NCBI RefSeq assembly: GCF_000482245.1
Contig: NZ_AWNH01000112.1
Location: 248,001-312,000, forward strand
Direction: 5' to 3'
DNA length: 64,000 nucleotides
Source: Leptolyngbya sp. Heron Island J
GTDB lineage: Bacteria > Cyanobacteriota > Cyanobacteriia > Phormidesmidales > Phormidesmidaceae
Part shown: piece by piece, positions 39,086 to 48,581 of the stretch
How the letters are laid out: each line of letters begins with the position of its first letter
How positions within the stretch are numbered: position 1 is the stretch's first letter
Made by a program: the position numbers and the translations under genes
Notes under the pieces: generated by a model
The model's input: only the letters and a program-made list of their open reading frames with translations
What the model was told of the DNA's origin: nothing
Database searches by the model: none

Positions 39086-42000
39086 TTATGTGCTCGTACC
39101 TGCTTGCAGGGCCTTGGCTGTGGTCAGCAGTTGATGAATTGACTGGGTCAATTGTTCTGAGTTTTTAGAGGTCTGACTGGCTGTCTGGGTGGCTTCTGTT
39201 ACGGTCGCCGTCACACCCTTAAATTCATCGGCCTGTTTGTGAGTGGCCTGGGTGATTTCTTCAATCAGGTTGCTAATCTGACCGGTGGCTTCGACAATTG
39301 CTGTCAGGTTGCGACGGGCGTCTGTGACTAAGTTGGTGCCTTGAGCTACCTGCTGTATCCCCGTTTCCATGGCAGTGGAAACCTCAGCGGTGCCGATCTG
39401 GATTTCCTGGACTAGCTGCTCGATTTCAGTGGCGGCCTCGGCGGACTGGCGGGCTAGCGATCGCACCTCATCGGCCACTACTGCAAACCCTCGCCCATAC
39501 TCTCCTGCACGGGTTGCTTCAATGGACGCATTCAAGGCCAGTAGTTGGGTTTGAGTCGTAAAGTGGCTAATCAGATTGACCACCTTAGAAATTTTCTGAG
39601 ACGACTCACTCAGGCGTTTGATGCGCTGGTTGGTGTCAGCTACAGTTGACCGAATGGTCATAATGCCATCCACAGTGCGGTTCATCGCCATATCACCCAC
39701 GCTGACCGTCTGGTTAGCTTGCTGTACGGCTGTTTCTACCTGTTGCGCATCGCCCACGACCCCTTCAGAGAGGCTCATCAGGTCCTGGACCCGCTTTAAC
39801 ACCTGGGTCAGAGCCATAGTTTGTTTGCTAATGGAGATTGCATTAAGCTGCGATGTCTGGCCTACCTGATCAGCTGCTTTTTGCACCTCTAGAACAATTT
39901 CAGTCAGGGCAGTGTTTTTAGCTTTGAGCTGTTCTAAATATTCTCCTTGCTGCAGCGCCAGGTTCAGCTGAGTCCCAATGCGTTGAATAAACTCCACTTC
40001 AGACTCCTGCCATGTACGAGGGCCGCTGCACTGATGCACACAAAACAGACCCCAGAGAATGTCTCCTTTGAGCAAAGGCACCACCATACTGGCCCGCACC
40101 TGCAGCTGGGAGAGCAGTTCTACCAGGCAGTCTGGAAGATCGAGGGTGGTAATATCATTTACCACCCAATAGCGACCTTTACGATAGTTTTCTGCCTGAC
40201 TTTCTCCAAAACAATGGTCCTGGACCTTAGCCGCCATGGCCGAGAAAATGTCCTGGGCCACATCTTCAACCACAAATTCACCGACAGTATAGTTCGTAGA
40301 GATATCAAACTGATACATACCCACCCGGTCGGCATTGAGCAACTGGCGGATATCGCGCACCGTTGCCTTGAGAGTTTTAGGCAAGTCTGTTGTCTTCCGC
40401 AGCCGTTCAGTAATCTTAGTGATTAATCGCTCCTGGGTTGCCACCCGTTCTAGCTGCTGATTTTTCTCTTTGACTTGATCGAGGTAGTCTGCCTGCTGCA
40501 GTACCAGGTTGAGCTGAGCCCCAATCCGTTTAGCAAATTGCACTTCAGTCTCTTGCCAAACTCGGGGACCACTGCATTCGTGAACACAGAAGAGCCCCCA
40601 GAGGATATTGCCTTTGAGTAAAGGCACCGCTAGACTGGCTCTGACACGGAGTTCTGACAGCAGATCTACTAAACAATCGGGCAGGTCTAGAGCGGTTATA
40701 TCATTGACAACCCAATGGCGACCTTTACGGTAGTTTTCTGCCTGCCCTTCGGCAAAACAGTGATCCTTGACCTTGGCAGCCATGGCTGAGAACACACCAG
40801 GGGCCACATCTTCAACCACAAATTCACCCGTTGCATAGTGGGTGGCCATATCAAACTGGAATAGCCCGACCCGATCGGCCTTAAAGATCTGACGGATGTC
40901 GCGAACAGTTGCTTTTAGTGTTTCCGATAGGTCTGTACTCTTGCGTAGACGCTCGGTGATTTTAGACAGCAGCAATTCTTGCATCACTATGTTTTTAGCA
41001 TGTTGATGATAGTCAGCCTGCTCTAGAGCGAGACCTAGCTGGCTAGTAATTCGCTGAACAAAAGCAACTTCAGACTCTTGCCACTGACGCAAACCGCTAC
41101 ATTGATGTACACAGAATAGTCCCCAAAGTTGCTCCCCTCGCATCAGCGGGACTACCAAACTGGCGCGCACCTGAAACTGAGTCAACAGATCAAGATGTTG
41201 TTCAGCTAATCCCTGAGTGCGAACATCAGCAGCGACCCAACAATCTCCTTGTCGATAGGCAGCCAGCATGTGAGCATCAAAGCCATAGTTCTCAACGGGT
41301 ATGTCTTTGATCAGAACAAAATCACCGTGGACGTTCTCGGCAACGATCTCTCCTGTGCTTTCAGCTTCTGGATCAAACTTAAAAATAGCTACCCGATCTG
41401 TTTTGAGAAACTGCCGTAGGGTACGAGTAATAGTGTCAAAGACTTGTTGGGTGTCCGTAGCCACACGAATGTTTTGAACCAGGTTTGTAATCAGTTGCTC
41501 CCGGATGATTTCCTGCTGACTTTGGTGCTGCAGTTCATAGGTCTGAAGCTTTAGGGTGAGTTCGGTAACTACCTGATAGAGTAAGGCAATTTCGCTGTCG
41601 TTCCACTGACGAGAACCTTGACAACTCTGGATTACCAGCAGTCCCCAAACTTGTTCGTTAATAAAAATGGGTAGGCTCAAACTTGCCTGTATCTGGAAGC
41701 TCTGAAACAGCTGCATCTGATATGGGGTGATGGCATCGTTGGTGACGTTGGTAATGCTAACGACTGCCTGCTGTTGATAGAGCTGGGTGGTTTCTTGACC
41801 AAAGATCAGGGCTGGTAAAGACTGGCTAAGTGTGGGGCTATAGCCAGCGGTTAAGGATTCTGCAATGACAGTGCCCTGGGCTTCGGACTGAAACTGATAG
41901 ATCAGAGCACGCTCAACGGCAAACCGCTTACGGAGTTCAGTGACGGTAATTTGATAGAGATTGTCGAGGTTAGCGGCCTGAGCCATGGCATTTGCGATCG

Positions 42001-42211
42001 CAAACGGGCGTCTATTTTGACTGCGAGGCAGCGGTACAGATTCTACCGCCAGGGCAGTTAGTTCAGTTGGAGGCGGTTCTGCCACCGTCTGGCGTAGGGC
42101 CAAATCATCCGCAGTGAGCATCAGCTCTGGATAAGTCTCTTGTTCGTCTGTTGTGGGGGTGTCAACAGTTGTTAGCAATTCATCAGCACTGTTGTTATTC
42201 ATATTCACCAT
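39086..42211 (-). CDS. Phototaxis receptor: MCP with four GAF domains, two of DXCF cyanobacteriochrome type
   Basis: 1041-aa methyl-accepting protein without obvious transmembrane helices. Four tandem GAF domains (about residues 70-235, 240-405, 410-590, 592-770) precede a signalling domain whose hairpin tip reads [30 protein letters not shown]-like near residue 900. GAF3 has DHCF with Cys485 and DCLVDLL with Cys513; GAF4 has DHCF with Cys667 and DCLVELL with Cys695. In both the spacing is 28 residues, as in the dual-cysteine TePixJ. The usual His after the second Cys is Leu. GAF1 and GAF2 lack both cysteines. Known DXCF proteins bind phycocyanobilin or phycoviolobilin and switch blue or violet to green. 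It lies in a PixJ position between CheW and CheA. Confidence 0.9.
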   Translation of the reverse strand: MVNMNNNSADELLTTVDTPTTDEQETYPELMLTADDLALRQTVAEPPPTELTALAVESVPLPRSQNRRPFAIANAMAQAANLDNLYQITVTELRKRFAVERALIYQFQSEAQGTVIAESLTAGYSPTLSQSLPALIFGQETTQLYQQQAVVSITNVTNDAITPYQMQLFQSFQIQASLSLPIFINEQVWGLLVIQSCQGSRQWNDSEIALLYQVVTELTLKLQTYELQHQSQQEIIREQLITNLVQNIRVATDTQQVFDTITRTLRQFLKTDRVAIFKFDPEAESTGEIVAENVHGDFVLIKDIPVENYGFDAHMLAAYRQGDCWVAADVRTQGLAEQHLDLLTQFQVRASLVVPLMRGEQLWGLFCVHQCSGLRQWQESEVAFVQRITSQLGLALEQADYHQHAKNIVMQELLLSKITERLRKSTDLSETLKATVRDIRQIFKADRVGLFQFDMATHYATGEFVVEDVAPGVFSAMAAKVKDHCFAEGQAENYRKGRHWVVNDITALDLPDCLVDLLSELRVRASLAVPLLKGNILWGLFCVHECSGPRVWQETEVQFAKRIGAQLNLVLQQADYLDQVKEKNQQLERVATQERLITKITERLRKTTDLPKTLKATVRDIRQLLNADRVGMYQFDISTNYTVGEFVVEDVAQDIFSAMAAKVQDHCFGESQAENYRKGRYWVVNDITTLDLPDCLVELLSQLQVRASMVVPLLKGDILWGLFCVHQCSGPRTWQESEVEFIQRIGTQLNLALQQGEYLEQLKAKNTALTEIVLEVQKAADQVGQTSQLNAISISKQTMALTQVLKRVQDLMSLSEGVVGDAQQVETAVQQANQTVSVGDMAMNRTVDGIMTIRSTVADTNQRIKRLSESSQKISKVVNLISHFTTQTQLLALNASIEATRAGEYGRGFAVVADEVRSLARQSAEAATEIEQLVQEIQIGTAEVSTAMETGIQQVAQGTNLVTDARRNLTAIVEATGQISNLIEEITQATHKQADEFKGVTATVTEATQTASQTSKNSEQLTQSIHQLLTTAKALQAGTST
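39885..40975 (-). repeat. Tandem duplication of the DXCF GAF unit inside the MCP gene
   Basis: GAF3 and GAF4 are near copies: for example [14 protein letters not shown] against [14 protein letters not shown] and [10 protein letters not shown] against [10 protein letters not shown]. Equivalent residues are 182 apart, so the DNA period is 546 bases. Boundaries are approximate. The similarity is far above that to GAF2, implying a late internal duplication. Confidence 0.75.
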
Positions 42212-42317
42212 CGATAATCTTAGTCGTGTGTTCTTTCAATACGTCAGATTCAATACAGGAGTTAGCCAGCTCCCTACCATCTCAGCCATAAAAGCTCATG
42301 GCAAAATGCAGAGGATA

Positions 42318-42863
42318 TTATGGTGGTCCCTGCAATGACCGTTCAACTACCACATCAACATCCAGTACAACCCCGCTGTGGTTGGGTAGATAGCCCATGA
42401 CAAAAGGCGCTATTGGAGAAGAGTCAAACTCGGTGGGTAAATGTAAGGTTTCAGGAGCCACCCGTTCCACATCATCCACCTGTTCTACCACTAGACCCAC
42501 TTTGCGATCGCCCGATTCCACCACAATCACCATCGGATTCTCCAAGGAGGGAGCCCACTGCCACAGAGGAAGCGAACCCACCAAGATATTTAGATCGGTC
42601 AGCCACAAAATTTCACCGCGCCAGTTGCATACTCCTAATAAATAATTGGGCACCTCGGGGATAGGTAAGATCTCGACCGCTTCTAATTGCAGCACCTCAG
42701 CGATCACCTCAAGCGGTAATAGCGTTTCATTCTCTCCAGAGAGTTGAAATCGCAGAAATCGTTGACGTGTATCTTCGGGAATTGGCGTCAGCCCGAGTGG
42801 ATCTGACGGGGCTATAGCGGTTTGTGACGTAGACTGTAGAGAGTTAACGGCAGTGGATGTCAT
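42318..42863 (-). CDS. CheW-like adaptor (PixI-like)
   Basis: 181-aa CheW-domain protein with a 30-residue leader before RFLRFQLSGENETLLPLEVIAEVL. The core has NYLLGVCNWRGEILWLTDL near residue 90 and KVGLVVEQVDDVERV near residue 125, as in CheW. It lies between the two-REC regulator gene and the MCP, the place of pixI in pix operons. It would link receptor and CheA. Confidence 0.86.
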   Translation of the reverse strand: MTSTAVNSLQSTSQTAIAPSDPLGLTPIPEDTRQRFLRFQLSGENETLLPLEVIAEVLQLEAVEILPIPEVPNYLLGVCNWRGEILWLTDLNILVGSLPLWQWAPSLENPMVIVVESGDRKVGLVVEQVDDVERVAPETLHLPTEFDSSPIAPFVMGYLPNHSGVVLDVDVVVERSLQGPP

Positions 42864-42986
42864 AGCTGATGTGTTTAGGCGGATATGGCCATCGGTTATG
42901 AGTTCAAATCAACAGAAGCTAACAAAAGTATTACGAGTGATTACTGTTAGGTTCAGACAAGATTGTTAAACAACTGATATAAATAA

Positions 42987-43925
42987 TTAGATAAAGGATG
43001 AAAAACGACTTGGAGAAGCGCCCTTGGAGATGTTGCTATTGCTAGCACTTAGATGTTTATGGAGAACTTTTATAACTCGCTTTTCATGAACTGGTTTGCT
43101 GAAGAAGCCTGATGCACCCACAATCCTGGCCCGAACTCGATCAATAATGCCATTGTTATTGGTCACAATAATAATGGGGGTCTTTCGAAAAATAGACGTA
43201 CGTCGAATCTGGGCACATACCTCATAGCCATTGGTCAATGGCATCACCAAGTCCAAGAAAATAAGACTAGGTTTGAGTTCTAACAATGTAGGAATTGCCT
43301 CTAACGGTTCGCTAATATTGTCATAGCCATAGCCTGCACCCTTGATAATGGCTGCCAGAGTGCGGCTGTCTGCCGGACTGTCATCAATGTAAACCACCAT
43401 GGATTGACTGGCTGCTGTTTGAGCAGCAGCCTTTGCTAGCTGGTTTAATTGTTTAGAGCCTGAAGATTCTTTTACGGGGTAAGGAATAGGCTGATAACTG
43501 TCAACTAACTGACTGGTTGAACCACTCAATTTGGTTGAGACAGTAGAGACACCTGTAGGACTTAGCAGCGCTTTTATTTTGTTCAAGACACTGGTGAGAT
43601 CAATTGGTTTCAGCTCATAATCATCACAGCCTGATTCAGTGACTTTGCCCCATTCCGTCTCTGATGTCAGGGCCATCAGCGCTATGACAGGTATGTTTTG
43701 AGTCACGGTAGAGTTTTTGAGGATTTTAATGGTCTGCCAACCGTCAATCACGGGCAGATCCGTCGCGATCATGATCAAGTCTGGTGCCTCAGTCACCGCC
43801 ATTAAAATCCCTTTATCCCCTCCATCAATGGCAGAGACTACGTTATATCCGTGTTGTACAAGCTGTTGTTGTAACATTTTGCACGTTGGCTCATCGTTCT
43901 CCACCAATAATATTTTCGAAGTCAT
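42987..43925 (-). CDS. Two-receiver response regulator (PixG/PixH-like), first receiver degenerate
   Basis: 312 aa from ATG 43925 (MTSKILLVEN); the frame is open back to a TTG at 44027, but that extension is not receiver-like. REC1 (about residues 3-120): where the phospho-acceptor should be, the text reads LIMIATDLPVIDGW, so Ala54 sits at the usual Asp place. REC2 (about 185-305): YIDDSPADSR acidic patch and Asp225 in LIFLDLVMP, intact. The linker is Ser/Thr-rich. As first gene of the operon it takes the place of pixG/pixH. No DNA-binding or PATAN domain was found. REC1 may be a docking domain. Confidence 0.8.
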   Translation of the reverse strand: MTSKILLVENDEPTCKMLQQQLVQHGYNVVSAIDGGDKGILMAVTEAPDLIMIATDLPVIDGWQTIKILKNSTVTQNIPVIALMALTSETEWGKVTESGCDDYELKPIDLTSVLNKIKALLSPTGVSTVSTKLSGSTSQLVDSYQPIPYPVKESSGSKQLNQLAKAAAQTAASQSMVVYIDDSPADSRTLAAIIKGAGYGYDNISEPLEAIPTLLELKPSLIFLDLVMPLTNGYEVCAQIRRTSIFRKTPIIIVTNNNGIIDRVRARIVGASGFFSKPVHEKRVIKVLHKHLSASNSNISKGASPSRFSSFI

Positions 43926-44027
43926 CAGAAAGATTGAAGTGCTTGTTAGTGTGTCAGCTTGGTGAGCACCAAGCATTTGGGGTAAAGCCAATAGCATCAG
44001 AGCCAATTTGCTACTGACTAACGCCAA

Positions 44028-44449
44028 AACTGCGATAACTTTCTAGCAGCCCTAGAATGCGATCGCGATCGCTATTATTCATACGGTTACCTAATCATCT
44101 TGTTCCGGAGGTAACTGGAGCAAAAATTAGATTAGAAGCACAAAGCAGCTCAAAAATTTGGAGTCAGATCAAGTCTCGAATAACGCCGTTGCTGAGTTTG
44201 GGGCAGTAATGGCCCCATAGTTTTATGGTTATAAATACATGTTGTAATCAAAACAGCCTTAGTCAACTTATCAATACACCCTAAAAGTTTTATATATAAG
44301 TGTGATCGAGTTTAATTATGCGTTAACCAAACGCGTCCAAAGTAAAGGTTTACTAGAACAAATTCTAAAATTCACATATATGAGGGAAATATCTGTTGAT
44401 TTTGAAGTATTTTTCCAAGTATTCTGAGCGACTGGTTACGGCTTGAAGA
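44028..44449. other. Upstream region of the phototaxis operon
   Basis: About 420 bases between the phototaxis operon (minus) and two small plus-strand frames. It holds overlapping HIP1 palindromes (GCGATCGCGATCGC near 44058-44071) and an AT-rich stretch near 44270-44400. No specific operator was recognised. Confidence 0.4.
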
Positions 44450-44668
44450 ATGCTGGTTAAGCATGGCCAGCAGGCCGTCAGTCTGCTGATTCGAGAGCCG
44501 CTATTGTTCGAGAGACCATGCCAGCTGCCCGGCTGTAAAGATCACAGTTACGATAGTGGGCAGCTTCTTGAGATCGTTTATCATGAAGGCAAATACCAAG
44601 CCGGATGTCGTTGGCTCATGCATTCGGATGACACAGATCCTTTTTCCTTGAGGCTTTCACCATTATGA
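44450..44668 (+). CDS. Small hypothetical protein
   Basis: 72-aa soluble frame with three Cys (CQLPGC and AGC) and no membrane segment. A weak GAAG lies just before the ATG. The best support is the ATGA overlap with the next frame, a sign of translational coupling. No family is recognised. It could be a chance frame. Confidence 0.4.
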   Translation: MLVKHGQQAVSLLIREPLLFERPCQLPGCKDHSYDSGQLLEIVYHEGKYQAGCRWLMHSDDTDPFSLRLSPL

Positions 44669-44853
44669 TTTGGCACGACTGGCTCCTGATTGCTTGCTTT
44701 ATAGCCATATCAACATGGGGCTTGCGGCTGGCCTGGCTGTGGTGCTATCAACCTCGATATGCTCAATGGAAACGTCGGTCTAAAGCAACCGTTATCTCGG
44801 GTAAATTTGGTCGCTCCGGACGGCGCTTGTATTACGATATGCCCCGCAAATGA
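44665..44853 (+). CDS. Small single-helix membrane protein
   Basis: 62-aa frame: MIWHDWLLIACFIAISTWGL is a membrane helix, followed by a basic tail (KRRSKATVISGKFGRSGRR). It overlaps the previous frame by 4 bases (ATGA). Downstream is the isiA terminator in the opposite orientation. Function unknown. Confidence 0.42.
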   Translation: MIWHDWLLIACFIAISTWGLRLAWLWCYQPRYAQWKRRSKATVISGKFGRSGRRLYYDMPRK

Positions 44854-44906
44854 AACTGCGAGTCAATAGTGACCTGTATGTACGTTTCAGCCTCTGAGTA
44901 ACCTAT

Positions 44907-44936
44907 AAAAAAGCCCGCACCTATATAGGTACGGGC
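44907..44936 (-). terminator. Terminator of isiA
   Basis: GCCCG-C-ACCTA and TAGGT-A-CGGGC form an 11-bp stem with one mismatch and a 2-base loop; on the minus strand it is followed by TTTTTT. It lies 59 bases after the isiA stop. Confidence 0.8.
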
Positions 44937-44994
44937 CCGGTTGAGAGAGGAGAACCGATCGGCCGGTCCTTAAGCAAACTTGAAACTTGAGGTC

Positions 44995-46023
44995 TTACAC
45001 CTGAGCAACACTATCTAGAGCCTGGTTGACCCGCTTAAAGTCAAACCCCATGGCCCGCAAAGCATGCCACAGATGTCCTTGCAAAAAGAAGAACCCTAGG
45101 AAAAAGTGGGCATTGGCTAACCAGCAGCGAGCTGTGTGAGCTCCCAAAGGCAGTTTTACAGTGTCAGCAAAATAGGGAGATACGCCTAACTTGACCTCAA
45201 GGATGGGCCCATAAAACTCAGTCGGATAGGCCAGGGTGTTAACTGAGCAGAAGTAAGCAGCCACAAATGCAGCCAGTGCAATGCCTCCTAAAGAATAGGA
45301 AAGAATGGCTTCTCCTGAAAATGACAGCACCCGTTTAGCCCACTGTAGGGGCGGTACAAGAATGTGCCAAATGCCCCCTAAAATCAGCAAGGCACCCACA
45401 AAAGCGTGACCCCCGACTAAATCTTCCAAGCTATCAATGCTGGCAAAATGGGTTTGATATCCATAGATTGTCGCCAAATCTAATGTTGGCTGACTAATCA
45501 AACGGACATTGCCCACAGTAGGATCATACAGCCCGTGCCATTGGGTAGCCCAGAGCACCAGACCTAATGCACCCATACCTAAAAAGAGAAGATGATGCCC
45601 TAAAATGAGTCCCAACTTCTTAGGGTCGTCCCAATCGAAATGAAATTCTTTGGCTCTACCTGAGGCCTGTCTTAAATCAGCTTCACCCTTTACCAGGTGA
45701 AATAAGGCTCCAGCAGCTAAGACTGCCGAGGAAACCAGATGTACGGTTCCAACTACAAACGCTGGATACGTATCCACTAAACCGCCGTCGCTGACTCCCA
45801 AACCAAGAGTCGCCAGATGGGGCAGCAGAATCAGCCCTTGTTCACCCATCGGGACAGAAGGGTCAAATGTGGACAGCTCAAATAAAGTAAAGGCACCTGC
45901 CCAAAAAGTAATCAGGGCAGCTTGAGCTGCATGAGCTGTAATGAATAGTCCGGATTGTTCGGCAAAGCGAGAATTTCCCGCCCACCAATCATAACTCGGA
46001 CTCGATTCACCATATGCCTGCAT
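44995..46023 (-). CDS. isiA: Iron-stress chlorophyll-binding protein IsiA (CP43')
   Basis: 342-aa six-helix thylakoid antenna protein of the CP43/Pcb family lacking the large lumenal loop of CP43. It begins [25 protein letters not shown]-like and shows [41 protein letters not shown] and a final [24 protein letters not shown]; the His residues bind chlorophyll. Length equals that of typical IsiA. In iron shortage IsiA forms rings around photosystem I (known). Two adjacent Fur-like boxes at 46104-46133 fit iron control. The usual next gene, isiB (flavodoxin), is absent: a terminator follows at once. It heads the iron-related island. Confidence 0.93.
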   Translation of the reverse strand: MQAYGESSPSYDWWAGNSRFAEQSGLFITAHAAQAALITFWAGAFTLFELSTFDPSVPMGEQGLILLPHLATLGLGVSDGGLVDTYPAFVVGTVHLVSSAVLAAGALFHLVKGEADLRQASGRAKEFHFDWDDPKKLGLILGHHLLFLGMGALGLVLWATQWHGLYDPTVGNVRLISQPTLDLATIYGYQTHFASIDSLEDLVGGHAFVGALLILGGIWHILVPPLQWAKRVLSFSGEAILSYSLGGIALAAFVAAYFCSVNTLAYPTEFYGPILEVKLGVSPYFADTVKLPLGAHTARCWLANAHFFLGFFFLQGHLWHALRAMGFDFKRVNQALDSVAQV

Positions 46024-46103
46024 AGTGATGATGTCTCCGATAACTACGAGGGTGCCGTTGTGGTTTAGCTATAGGAGGGAGCCAAGGCAACAACGGCCCT
46101 AAT

Positions 46104-46133
46104 TGAAAACAATTTTTTAGTTAATCATTTTCA
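46104..46133. promoter_or_regulatory. Two adjacent Fur-like boxes upstream of isiA
   Basis: Compared with the 7-1-7 Fur pattern TGAnAATnATTnTCA, the minus-strand site 46133-46119 (TGAAAATGATTAACT) matches 10 of 12 fixed bases and the plus-strand site 46104-46118 matches 9. They abut, 81-110 bases before the isiA ATG. An outer inverted repeat AATTGAAAA/TTTTCAATT (46101-46136) encloses them. Confidence 0.6.
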
Positions 46134-46487
46134 ATTGCTAAGAACAGCCTGTCTTATAAAGTGCAGTATGGCAACTAATGACATTTATTCTTAATAATGG
46201 TGATCTATATAACAATATTATTGTTGGTTGATTAGTAGGTTTGAGTTTAGGCATCATAAAAAACTGAGGACGCTCGGGCTCCTTCCTATATGGATTCTAA
46301 GTGAACTGAAAGGATAAGCTATCCGCCCTGTAAGCTGTCTATGTCTCTATCCTTTGACATTTCTGTCTTTTCTTTTTTAATTTTTTTGATAAGACTATTT
46401 CTTATTAAATAGACGAATTTGACCCAGCCTACATTTTGAAAGACTTGCAGTGAGAGACATTAAGGGGATTGCACAAACATAAAGTCT

Positions 46488-46528
46488 CAGGTTGAGGCTG
46501 TAGATGGGTAGATGAGTGATGGGGTAAC
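46488..46528. repeat. 41-base dispersed repeat, copy 1
   Basis: Differs from copy 2 (49994-50034) at one base of 41. It contains GGTTGAGGCTGTAGATGGGT and TGATGGGGTAAC. A GATTGCAC and an AAAGTC a little upstream are also shared. Same orientation in both places; no open frame or terminal repeats. Confidence 0.75.
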
Positions 46529-46829
46529 GGGGGAATGATCTAAGCGCGGGAGCCTAAGTTTATAAAAAGTCTTGTGCTGAACCTGACTGTGGCAGTGGGC
46601 TAAGGCAAAACGTAGTGAGGAGACTTAGGGGTTAACAGTCAAATAAAGAACAGCTTGAAATTGGCTGTTCAGGCGCTCTCCCCTAATATTGAACAAGCCT
46701 ACCCAAAAGGCTTAGAGAAGAGCTGCAGGTAGAGAGGTTCTATGAACTGCCACTGCTGGTCTGCAAGTCTCCCCTATGCAGAAGGGCAGCCGCAATCAGG
46801 TAGATCGCGAAGTTGCACCCATATAACTT

Positions 46830-46862
46830 AGGAGTTGAGCCGATCTCAAGCGCTCAACTCCT
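46830..46862 (-). terminator. Hairpin downstream of the Asr1405-like gene
   Basis: AGGAGTTGAGC and GCTCAACTCCT, a perfect 11-bp stem with an 11-base loop. It lies 63 bases after the stop of the minus-strand gene at 46926. The T-run is poor, so termination is probable rather than sure. Confidence 0.5.
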
Positions 46863-46925
46863 CTGATTGGTTCAGTTAACGTGATCTCCCTAGCGGTTAA
46901 AGCTGGAGAGATTCTGATTGAGACA

Positions 46926-47135
46926 TTAGATCAGGGTCAGACAGGTTTCTAGCCAGGTTGCTAGCTGCTGACGTGATTTAGTTAAACGATTGGTGATGCA
47001 CCATACCTGAATGGCTTCGGTGGCAGATGTCACATCAACCTTAAGAGGCTGATAGCTTTTACAGTCACAGGCAATTCCCAACTCTTGCAAGCGAAAGTAG
47101 GCTTCCCAGCGCTCACAACAATCAATTTCAACCAT
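46926..47135 (-). CDS. Asr1405/Asl0597-family small protein
   Basis: 69-aa protein from ATG 47135 (MVEIDCCERWEAYFRLQELG); a TTG four codons upstream is less likely. The pattern RW-x-Y-x-RLQEL-x-I-x-C-x-C, then PLKVDVTSATEAIQVW, matches a small family of unknown function known only from cyanobacteria. Several Cys (two near residue 6, CDC near residue 24, one near 45) could bind metal or be redox-active. It is a single gene between isiA and dps. Confidence 0.65.
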   Translation of the reverse strand: MVEIDCCERWEAYFRLQELGIACDCKSYQPLKVDVTSATEAIQVWCITNRLTKSRQQLATWLETCLTLI

Positions 47136-47147
47136 AGAACAACTCAA

Positions 47148-47678
47148 TAGTTTTTACAGGAAAGTACACGGAAAGACGGGGGAGTTGTGTCAGCAGAGTC
47201 GTAAACCGGGTTACTAGTAGTCATTAGCAATATAAAACTGACACAATATAGATACACCTTATACAGTCAAACAAATACAGCTAAACTAAACTTTGCCCAT
47301 AGGCCAAGAATCACCTGTGATAAGTGCAAATCTCTACCAAGTAATCTATAAATGAAATAGAAAATTAATAATGAATTGTTATAACTTTCTGATAAGCCGT
47401 AACAGAATAACTAGAAGCTACTTGCATCAGTGAGAAATGTCAGTGGGACGTCAAAACTAGTCAAAGCAGGTGAACTCCCTAGGCTACTGCTAACTAGTAG
47501 CATTGACTATTGCGAATGCATCTCACATAAAGGGTCAATCCCTTGCATGTCAATGCTTTCAGTCAACTGGAGTGAGTTAACATGGGAAAGTAGAAACAAT
47601 CGTTCAATTAACTCTGCAACGATCGGCTCAGTTGAGCTTCGATATCGTGCATACATGCTTTCAAGGAGTCAGTTATAC
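47148..47678. other. Upstream region of dps
   Basis: About 530 bases. The dps frame stays open back to 47430 (83 codons) but this part lacks family features and ends just before a good ribosome-binding site, so it is read as 5' leader. An AT-rich promoter-like stretch lies near 47340-47400. No clear Fur box was found. Confidence 0.45.
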
Positions 47679-48218
47679 ATGGTTAGCTCATCCGCACTCG
47701 TTACCCCCTTTGGTGAAGTTACTGAGAATGCGATCGCACTAGAAACATCCGTCACCACCCCCGTTTGTGAAGGACTGAACATCCTGCTGGCCAGTTTCCA
47801 GGCCATGTACATTCAGTACCAGAAGCACCACTTTGTCGTAGAAGGAGCCGAATTTTACCAAATTCATAACTATTTTGAGGAAAGCTATGACCAGGTAAAA
47901 GACCATGTCCACGACATTGGCGAACGCCTAGATGGTCTGGGCGGAGTACCAGCTGCCAGCTTTAGTAAACTAGCTGAGCTATGCTGCTTTACTCCAGAAC
48001 CCGATGGTATCTATCGTTGCCGTCAGATGATTGAGAATGACCTCGCCGGAGAACAGGCGATTATTGCCGTCTTACGTCGTCAGGCTGCCCAGGCTGAAAG
48101 CTTGGGAGATCGCGCCACACGTCACTTGTATGAAACGATTTTGCTAGAGACAGAAGAACGCGCTTATCACCTCAATCACTTCTTGGCCAATGACACCTTG
48201 GTTGTAATCAACAACTAA
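47679..48218 (+). CDS. dps: Dps-family ferritin-like DNA-protection protein
   Basis: 179-aa four-helix ferritin-like protein. ATG 47679 is chosen because AAGGAG lies 10 bases before it. Seen: [23 protein letters not shown] with the ferroxidase His, then [31 protein letters not shown] (Asp, Glu and His ligands spread over about residues 50-80). The C-terminal helix is [19 protein letters not shown]. Dps cages oxidise Fe(II) with peroxide and store iron. Its place between isiA and the futA/fur genes fits iron and oxidative-stress control. A textbook terminator follows. Confidence 0.9.
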   Translation: MVSSSALVTPFGEVTENAIALETSVTTPVCEGLNILLASFQAMYIQYQKHHFVVEGAEFYQIHNYFEESYDQVKDHVHDIGERLDGLGGVPAASFSKLAELCCFTPEPDGIYRCRQMIENDLAGEQAIIAVLRRQAAQAESLGDRATRHLYETILLETEERAYHLNHFLANDTLVVINN

Positions 48219-48250
48219 CCGGATTCAAGAAACAACTCAAATAAACATCT

Positions 48251-48274
48251 GCCTCCCTTTGGGGAGGCTTTTTT
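48251..48274 (+). terminator. Terminator of dps
   Basis: GCCTCCC-TTTG-GGGAGGC followed by TTTTTT, 33 bases after the stop. A classic rho-independent signal. Confidence 0.92.
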
Positions 48275-48581
48275 ATGGGTTCATTTGAAAAGTATTCTCA
48301 GTTTCAATTGAACAGCAAATGAAAATAAGTGTCAAGAAGCTGAGAAATCTTTCTACATACAAGCCGAATGGCGATGGTAAATATGATCGTCAAGTTGCTG
48401 TATCCCCTGTTCTTTAAAGGGTTTAATCAGTATCTAATAAATAGATTCACTCTGTCAGTATTAAATAGCCTTTACTAATAGGATTTCCTCCCAAGTTTAG
48501 TTCCCCTAATTTTAGAGGAACTGATCTCAATAAGGTCAGGGATCTGAGTTAAACTAGCCCTAGTGAGCTAGACGGACTGTC
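48275..48581. other. Upstream region of the [2Fe-2S] protein gene
   Basis: 307 AT-rich bases after the dps terminator, presumably holding the promoter of the next gene. Nothing else was recognised. Confidence 0.4.

Larger units (their letters stand above)
46024..46925. other. isiA upstream region and gap before the next gene
   Basis: About 900 bases. Near isiA lie two adjacent Fur-like boxes (46104-46133). Further on are one copy of a 41-base dispersed repeat (46488-46528) and an 11-bp hairpin (46830-46862). No coding frame of note was seen on either strand. Confidence 0.5.

Noticed and set aside
39086-42211. GAF1 and GAF2 of the MCP as bilin sensors
   Set aside because: Neither has a DXCF Cys nor a canonical Cys: GAF2 has Gln-His at the canonical place and GAF1 shows no equivalent.
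47430-47678. 83-codon extension of dps
   Set aside because: No similarity to Dps N-termini, and AAGGAG sits just before the inner ATG at 47679.
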